In this document: piece by piece, positions 7,817 to 12,149 of the stretch
How the letters are laid out: each line of letters opens with the position of its first letter
Position numbering within the stretch: the first letter of the stretch is position 1
Source: JAISFI01 sp031552425
Lineage (GTDB): Bacteria > Bacteroidota > Bacteroidia > Bacteroidales > Azobacteroidaceae
DNA: 12,149 nucleotides
Direction of reading: 5' to 3'
Assembly (NCBI GenBank): GCA_031552425.1
Contig: JAVBMM010000196.1
Span: 1 to 12,149 of the forward strand
The notes under the pieces: generated by a model
Told to the model about the DNA's origin: nothing
What the model saw: the letters and a program-made list of their open reading frames with translations, nothing else
The model's database searches: none
Translations under genes and position numbers: made by a program

Positions 7817-7844
7817 CTCTCTCCTTTGAAAAATAAGGAGAGAG
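7817..7844. other. Perfect 10-bp intergenic hairpin
   Basis: CTCTCTCCTT (7817-7826) pairs without mismatch to AAGGAGAGAG (7835-7844) around an 8-nt loop. It lies 25 bp after the stop of paralogue 1 and 29 bp before the start of paralogue 2. No run of T follows the right arm (ACATTTAC), so a classical intrinsic terminator is doubtful. It could be a leaky terminator, an mRNA-stabilising 3' structure or a processing site that makes expression of the two genes unequal. Confidence 0.6.
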
Positions 7845-7873
7845 ACATTTACTAACAATTTTAATTTTATATT

Positions 7874-9433
7874 ATGAGAAAAAAACTTTTACTTATGTGT
7901 GCCACAGTAACAATGCTTTTGAGTACTGTTGCAGGGCAAAATTTCATTACTAATGGGGATATGAAGATTTGGCATACAAATGATTCCGTACCACAAGGAT
8001 TCCAAATCACAGGAGGTACCGGTACCGGGCTTTCACACACCTATTTTGGCCAAGAAGAAGGCCGGGAAGGAGCCGGAGATTATGCCATTATGTGTAAAAG
8101 ATCTGAAACAACAGGTGCAACAGGTAATTACCGTCTTGCCTGCCCTCAGATGACATTTACCCAAACCGGAAGCTATAAATTATCATTTTACTTGAAGGGG
8201 AAAGGTAACATCTCATGGATAAGACTTAGCACTTCTGCTACTTCTGCCGGCACTAACAACGTTCTTGGTGTCTATCCTTTTGATCTGGCTGATTGGACAT
8301 TACATCAATATGATTTCGAAATCACAGATATTTCCCAATCATATTACCTTTTATTTATGATGAATTCCGTTACTGATCCGGGAAATCCTATTCTATTCGA
8401 TGATGTTTCTGTAACCAAATCCTCTGCGCCATCTGATATTACTTTAAAAAGCATTAAATTTAAAGATCCTTTACTTAATTCATCATACCCAGATGGAGAT
8501 TTTACCATGCCTGGAGTTGACGCAACTACGACTTCTTACACCTTTCCTCTCTGGTTCGGAAGTGATACTGTTCCAACTATCATTGCAGAAACAAGCTCTG
8601 CGCTTGCCACGTATACTGTTAATTATGGTGGTTCAAAAAAATTCTCTGAAACGGATGATCCAAGTGTAAAAACAAAAATAGTAACAATCACAGTAGAAGG
8701 AGAAGATGAAAGCACTCAAGATTATACCATCACTTTTGATAGAACTGATTTTGTTTGTGGGTTTATTAGTCAAATTTCTTCAGGTGCAGGTAAAGAATTT
8801 TCAAGCCTCTCTACGAGCTTATATAGAAGGAACACAACCGATCACGGGTCGTATTGGGGAAATGCTACTGTTCGTCCAGGATCTACTACAGGAGGGTATC
8901 TTATTACTACCAAATTAATCAATGGGGCAGGTACACTATCTTTCTGGACAGGAAAATATTCAGGATCTGATGCAGGAGAATTAAACATAAAGGTAACATA
9001 TACTACAGAAGGAAGTATTTGGAATGATGTTCCCAATGGTTTAGTTAGAATTGATAGCGCCGCTTTGAATGGTGCATGGACCGAATTTACTCTTCCTATT
9101 CAACAAGAAGACCCCAATACACAAGTTAAATTGGAATATGTACAAGGGGTATCAACAACAGCCTTCTCAACAGTAAATCTAGATGATATTCGCATCACTC
9201 CTTATTCAGGATCTTCTCTCCCTAAGATAAAGGGTAATGGAGATGACTTAAATATTTTTTCTCGAGGCCAAAATATTGTTATTGCTGAACAACTTGTATA
9301 TAATGTTTATGCAGTAGGCGGACAATTAATTGCTTCCGGAAAAAATACAGCAAAAGAAGTTACTATCCCTGTAAAACAAGGTATATACATTGTAAAAGCA
9401 GGTAGTCAAGCGAAAAAGATTATTGTAAAATAA
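7874..9433 (+). CDS. Multidomain secreted protein with a T9SS sorting domain (paralogue 2)
   Basis: A 519-residue exported protein of unknown function. The signal peptide covers about 1-21 (ending STVAG before Gln22). Residues about 22-182 repeat the CBM4/9-like module of the neighbours: FITNGDMKIWH, YKLSFYLKGKGNISWIRLS and LFDDVSVTKS. Residues about 187-292 form a cadherin-like beta-sandwich (SDITLKSIKF through QDYTITFDRT). Residues about 293-443 form a second jelly-roll-like module, with GTLSFWTGKYSG and a closing VNLDDIRITPY. Residues about 445-519 are a type A T9SS C-terminal sorting domain, with YNVYAVGGQLIASG and the ending GIYIVKAGSQAKKIIVK. The protein should cross the inner membrane by Sec and the outer membrane by the type IX system, then be anchored or released at the surface. 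No catalytic residues are recognised, so it is best read as a binding or scaffold protein. Confidence 0.75.
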   Translation: MRKKLLLMCATVTMLLSTVAGQNFITNGDMKIWHTNDSVPQGFQITGGTGTGLSHTYFGQEEGREGAGDYAIMCKRSETTGATGNYRLACPQMTFTQTGSYKLSFYLKGKGNISWIRLSTSATSAGTNNVLGVYPFDLADWTLHQYDFEITDISQSYYLLFMMNSVTDPGNPILFDDVSVTKSSAPSDITLKSIKFKDPLLNSSYPDGDFTMPGVDATTTSYTFPLWFGSDTVPTIIAETSSALATYTVNYGGSKKFSETDDPSVKTKIVTITVEGEDESTQDYTITFDRTDFVCGFISQISSGAGKEFSSLSTSLYRRNTTDHGSYWGNATVRPGSTTGGYLITTKLINGAGTLSFWTGKYSGSDAGELNIKVTYTTEGSIWNDVPNGLVRIDSAALNGAWTEFTLPIQQEDPNTQVKLEYVQGVSTTAFSTVNLDDIRITPYSGSSLPKIKGNGDDLNIFSRGQNIVIAEQLVYNVYAVGGQLIASGKNTAKEVTIPVKQGIYIVKAGSQAKKIIVK

Positions 9434-9485
9434 AACCAATGAACTAATGTGTCAATATGCGTCTAATTATTAATAAATATTTATC

Positions 9486-10016
9486 ATGAAAAATTTAGCA
9501 TTATCGTTATTATTTTTATCAGCATGTTTTTTCACCATTTCTGCACAAGAAATCAAAAATGGAAATTTCGAAGATTGGAAAGGTGCTATGCCTGCAGGTT
9601 GGGCTTGTGGATACAAAACCCCAAATTTTATTGAAAAATCAAAAGATGCCCATTCCGGAAAAACCTCTATGCGTGTTGTATTCACTCCTCAAAAGAAAAA
9701 TGACAACAGAAGGTTTCATGGACCTGATGTAGATCTGAATGCAGGCAAATACACCGTAAGTCTATTTTTGAAAGGAGAAGGAGAAATTCGCTATGTTACT
9801 TTAACAGAAAAAAGTGGCAAACCCGGAAGCGCTCCCTCTGAAACCAATATAGTTGGCACTCCTAAAATAGGAGCTGCAAACAATGCAGATTGGAAACAAT
9901 ATGATTTACAATTTACAATCCCTGCAGACGGAACATACCAACTACACATAGGAATCAATTCCGGATCAGAAGATACACCTTTTCTATTGGATGATATATC
10001 CATAAAAAAAGGCTAA
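9486..10016 (+). CDS. Secreted single-domain CBM4/9-like protein (paralogue 3)
   Basis: A 176-residue exported protein without an assigned function. The signal peptide MKNLALSLLFLSACFFTISA is cleaved near Ala20 before Gln21. LSAC at 11-14 resembles a lipobox, but it leaves a very short leader and is followed by more hydrophobic residues, so signal peptidase I cleavage is preferred. The mature module begins EIKNGNFEDWKGAMPAGW, has YTVSLFLKGEGEIRYVTLTE in the middle and ends LLDDISIKKG. This is the same layout as the two upstream genes, and residues near the start (NGNFEDW..PAGW) are the most typical of CBM4/9-like modules. It has no sorting tail. It begins 52 bp after paralogue 2 with no promoter seen between, so the three genes probably form one transcript. 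Glycan binding is inferred, not shown. Confidence 0.72.
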   Translation: MKNLALSLLFLSACFFTISAQEIKNGNFEDWKGAMPAGWACGYKTPNFIEKSKDAHSGKTSMRVVFTPQKKNDNRRFHGPDVDLNAGKYTVSLFLKGEGEIRYVTLTEKSGKPGSAPSETNIVGTPKIGAANNADWKQYDLQFTIPADGTYQLHIGINSGSEDTPFLLDDISIKKG

Positions 10017-10020
10017 GGTC

Positions 10021-10102
10021 ATTGTACTTTTCTTACAAGAAAAATGAATAATCGTATTTAGATTGTACTTTTTTCACAAGAAAAACGAACAATAATACCA
10101 AC
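10021..10102 (+). repeat. 41-bp imperfect tandem repeat, two copies
   Basis: Units 10021-10061 and 10062-10102 match at 31 of 41 positions, and at 28 of the first 32. Both begin ATTGTACTTTT and contain ACAAGAAAAA. Each holds a 17-bp TTGT-N9-ACAA dyad (10022-10038 and 10063-10079). The 41-bp period is close to four helical turns, placing both cores on the same face of the DNA. The repeat starts 4 bp after the stop of paralogue 3 and lies just upstream of the GH88 promoter, so a regulatory role is likely. Confidence 0.65.
10063..10074 (+). promoter_or_regulatory. Candidate regulator site, copy B (TTGTACTTTTTT)
   Basis: Identical over 12 bp to the site at 7130-7141 and placed at the same 60-bp distance before the -7 box (10123). 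A close variant, TTGTACTTTTCT, lies 41 bp upstream at 10022. The shared sequence and spacing point to one activator for both promoters. Confidence 0.5.
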
Positions 10103-10122
10103 CTTCCCCTTGCATACACATT

Positions 10123-10130
10123 TAACTTTG
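10123..10130 (+). promoter_or_regulatory. -7 box of the GH88-susC operon promoter
   Basis: TAACTTTG matches the Bacteroidota -7 consensus TAnnTTTG and lies 35 bp before the GH88 ATG at 10166. No TTG-type -33 element is visible at 19-21 bp upstream, as at the 7190 promoter. This suggests dependence on the upstream TTGTAC sites. Confidence 0.55.
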
Positions 10131-10165
10131 TTCGCAAAGAATTATAAATTTTAATACTTTATCGA

Positions 10166-11461
10166 ATGAAAAAGAAAAATGTATTTGCAAGGGGATTGTT
10201 TTTTAGTGTATCCTGTTTATTCCTTCTTTCGTGTAACACATCTCCCAAAAGTGTTGTTGATATAAATAAACAATTCGCTTTTGCAGCACAACAAACAGAA
10301 GGACTACTCAAAAACTTATGTGACACTGCATTACAATTTCCCCTGTCAATTAATTCTGATGGAAATTTAAAAACGGTAGGAATATATAATTGGACCAGTG
10401 GATTCTTCCCAGGAAATTTATGGTATATATATGAATATACACAAGATCCAAAATGGAAAGAAGAAGCCTTAAAATGGACACATAAACTGGAACCTATACA
10501 ATACTTCACACGCCACCACGATATTGGATTTATGATGTATTGCAGCTATGGAAACGCATATAGAATCACCGGGAATGAAGCATACAAAGACATTTTAGTC
10601 AACTCTGCCAAATCTCTCTGCACACGCTATTATCCCGATGCAGGTATTATTCGCTCCTGGAATTACAGGAAATCAAGAAAAGGATATGATTGGCACTGTC
10701 CGGTTATCATAGATAATATGATGAACATTGAATTGTTATTTTTTGCTTCAAAGGTAACTGGGGACGATTATTATAAAAATATTGCAATCAGCCATGCAAA
10801 AAAGACTATCCAAAATCAATTAAGAGACGATTTTAGTTCTTATCATTTAGTTAATTATGACACCATTACCGGAATTGCCACCGGAAAAGGAACCTGGCAA
10901 GGATATGCAGACAACTCAACCTGGTCGCGGGGACAAGCATGGGGAATTTACGGTTATACCCTTACTTACAGGGAAACAAAAGATCCTGAATTTCTGGATG
11001 TAGCCCGTAAAATGGCAGATTTTTTCATTAACCATCCGAACTTGCCGGAAGATAAAATTCCTTATTGGGACTTTAATGCCGGGGAAGAAGGATATGTTCC
11101 GGATTTTGTTTATGATACTAATATATATCCCGTACCTCCAAGAGACGTTTCAGCTGCTGCTGTTACATGTAGCGCTTTGCTTGAGCTAAGCACTTTCTTG
11201 GGTGAAGATGGAAAAAAATACTACCAAACCGCAGAAAAGATGTTACAATCTATGACCTCTCCTACCTATATGGCAAATAAAGGAGAAAATGGCAACTTTA
11301 TGTTGAAACACTTTGTCGGAAGCCTGCCTGCTCAAGCAACAGCAAAAAGAAATGAACCAGGGAAAGGAGAAGTTGATAACCCTTGCGTGTATGCTGACTA
11401 TTATTATATGGAAGCTCTTTTGAGATACAAAAGGCTCCTTGAAGGTAAAACTGTGATTTGA
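10166..11461 (+). CDS. GH88-family unsaturated glucuronyl hydrolase lipoprotein
   Basis: A 431-residue glycoside hydrolase. GH88 enzymes hydrate the double bond of 4,5-unsaturated uronic acids at the non-reducing end of oligosaccharides left by polysaccharide lyases, which releases the sugar. The two catalytic aspartates are recognisable: Asp119 in RHHDIGFMMY and Asp183 in PVIIDNMMNIE. Other family blocks are YNWTSGFFPGNLWY near the N-terminus and QGYADNSTWSRGQAWGIYGY in the second half, consistent with an (alpha/alpha)6 barrel. The signal peptide ends in a lipobox (LLSC, Cys23). The residues after it (NTSPKS) lack the acidic surface-export pattern, so anchoring to the periplasmic side is favoured. 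It has its own promoter and lies 49 bp before the SusC-like gene, so it belongs to a PUL for a uronate-containing glycan. The glycan (glycosaminoglycan or other) cannot be decided here. Confidence 0.92.
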   Translation: MKKKNVFARGLFFSVSCLFLLSCNTSPKSVVDINKQFAFAAQQTEGLLKNLCDTALQFPLSINSDGNLKTVGIYNWTSGFFPGNLWYIYEYTQDPKWKEEALKWTHKLEPIQYFTRHHDIGFMMYCSYGNAYRITGNEAYKDILVNSAKSLCTRYYPDAGIIRSWNYRKSRKGYDWHCPVIIDNMMNIELLFFASKVTGDDYYKNIAISHAKKTIQNQLRDDFSSYHLVNYDTITGIATGKGTWQGYADNSTWSRGQAWGIYGYTLTYRETKDPEFLDVARKMADFFINHPNLPEDKIPYWDFNAGEEGYVPDFVYDTNIYPVPPRDVSAAAVTCSALLELSTFLGEDGKKYYQTAEKMLQSMTSPTYMANKGENGNFMLKHFVGSLPAQATAKRNEPGKGEVDNPCVYADYYYMEALLRYKRLLEGKTVI

Positions 11462-11510
11462 ATTAATTTACTGAGATAATCTACTATCATTTAATTATAA
11501 ATTTAACAAC

Positions 11511-12149
11511 ATGAAAAAACATAAAGAAAAGAATATCAAAGGAATGATAATTTTATTCTTTTTGATGCTTGTGGCAAACCTAACTGCACAACAAACCTCA
11601 TCTAATTCAAAATTGATTGTGGGAAGTGTGACAGATAAATTAGGTGAACCCTTGATCGGAGTAAGCGTAGTGATAAAAAATACCGGAAGCGGGACAATCA
11701 CCGATATAGATGGAAAGTTCTCTATCACTATTCCCAGCCAAGTAACAAATCCTATATTAGTTTTTTCTTATGTAGGTTTTGATAAACATGAAGAAAAAGT
11801 AGGGACTCAAAAACAATTACGTATCGTTATGGATGCTGCAGACAGCTCTCTTGACGAAGTAGTGGTGATAGGATATGGTTCTGTGAGAAAAAGGGACCTT
11901 ACCGGTTCTGTAGATAAAGTTGACATGGATGCCATGCTACAAGCTCCCGTTGCAAGTTTCGACGAAGCCCTGGCAGGAAGGGTAGCAGGAGTTAGTGTTT
12001 CCTTTAATGAAGGAGAACCCGGTGCAGAAGCTCAAATTATCATTCGGGGAGCTAACTCGGTTACACAAGATAACTCTCCATTGTATGTAGTTGACGGATT
12101 TCCGATAGAAGAATCCATGACCAATGTCATAGACCCGGAAGATATCGAA
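11511..12149 (+). CDS. SusC/RagA-family TonB-linked outer membrane receptor (3' truncated)
   Basis: The first 213 residues of a TonB-dependent receptor that is still open at the last base; the family usually exceeds 900 residues. It would import oligosaccharides across the outer membrane together with a SusD-like lipoprotein expected just downstream. A signal peptide covers about 1-26 (cleavage LTA before Gln27). A carboxypeptidase-regulatory-like beta domain follows at about 35-110 (IVGSVTDKLGEPLIGVSVVI, then SYVGFDKHEEKVG). The TonB-box region is LDEVVVIGYGSVRKRDLTGS (114-133). The plug domain begins next, with AGRVAGVSV, QIIIRGANSV and PLYVVDGFPI. There is no N-terminal STN signalling domain, so an ECF-sigma/anti-sigma switch through this receptor is unlikely. 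A hybrid two-component or SusR-like regulator is more probable. It is cotranscribed with the GH88 gene, since no promoter is seen in the 49-bp gap. Confidence 0.94.
   Translation, partial: MKKHKEKNIKGMIILFFLMLVANLTAQQTSSNSKLIVGSVTDKLGEPLIGVSVVIKNTGSGTITDIDGKFSITIPSQVTNPILVFSYVGFDKHEEKVGTQKQLRIVMDAADSSLDEVVVIGYGSVRKRDLTGSVDKVDMDAMLQAPVASFDEALAGRVAGVSVSFNEGEPGAEAQIIIRGANSVTQDNSPLYVVDGFPIEESMTNVIDPEDIE

Noticed and set aside
8014..8028. GGTACC direct repeat in paralogue 2
   Set aside because: It lies inside coding sequence for a Gly-Thr-Gly-Thr-Gly run and is explained by the codons.
9486..9530. Lipobox LSAC (residues 11-14) making paralogue 3 a lipoprotein
   Set aside because: The leader would be only 13 residues, and the hydrophobic core continues past the Cys to a good signal peptidase I site at Ala20.
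10021..10102. CRISPR array
   Set aside because: Only two imperfect units, directly adjacent without unique spacers and with no cas genes nearby. A regulatory repeat explains it better.
10159..10509. 116-residue open frame antisense to the GH88 gene
   Set aside because: The sense strand encodes recognisable GH88 motifs. The antisense product is Cys/Ser/Phe-rich with no domain, typical of a shadow frame.

Overview
The window comes from a low-GC Bacteroidota genome, most likely order Bacteroidales. The signs are a SusC/RagA-type TonB-linked receptor, a NigD-like lipoprotein, a type IX secretion (T9SS) sorting tail, -7 promoter boxes of the TAnnTTTG type, and starts without Shine-Dalgarno sequences. 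I cannot name the genus. A T9SS-bearing member of the Dysgonomonas/Proteiniphilum/Paludibacter side of the order would fit better than Bacteroides sensu stricto, but that is inference.

Region 1 (1-5915, + strand) is a tightly packed housekeeping operon: the 3' end of a probable PASTA-domain protein, an RluA/RluD-type pseudouridine synthase, D-alanine--D-alanine ligase (ddl), a PlsC-like acyltransferase, a NigD-like lipoprotein and glutamine-dependent NAD+ synthetase (nadE). Gaps run from -4 to +22 bp. The gene set joins ribosome maturation, peptidoglycan precursor synthesis, lipid synthesis and NAD synthesis. trpS (5907-6896, - strand) converges on nadE, and the two coding ends overlap by 9 bp.

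Region 2 (6897-7239) is a divergent control region. It holds a -7 box for trpS on the minus strand and, for the rightward genes, a -7 box with TTGTAC-type sites upstream, one of them a perfect palindrome.

Region 3 (7240-10016, + strand) carries three tandem paralogous secreted proteins built on the same all-beta, carbohydrate-binding-like (CBM4/9-like) module. The middle one also has a cadherin-like domain, a second jelly-roll-like module and a C-terminal T9SS sorting domain. A perfect 10-bp hairpin lies between the first and second genes.

Region 4 (10017-12149, + strand) begins with a second control region containing a 41-bp imperfect tandem repeat. It continues with a GH88 unsaturated glucuronyl hydrolase lipoprotein and the start of a SusC-like receptor that runs off the window. 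Together this looks like the left edge of a polysaccharide utilization locus (PUL) for a uronate-containing glycan cleaved by a polysaccharide lyase.

The most notable observation joins regions 2 and 4. The same 12-mer, TTGTACTTTTTT, lies exactly 60 bp upstream of the -7 box in both control regions. This suggests that the secreted-protein cluster and the GH88-susC operon answer to one regulator, and so that the three uncharacterised proteins belong to the PUL.
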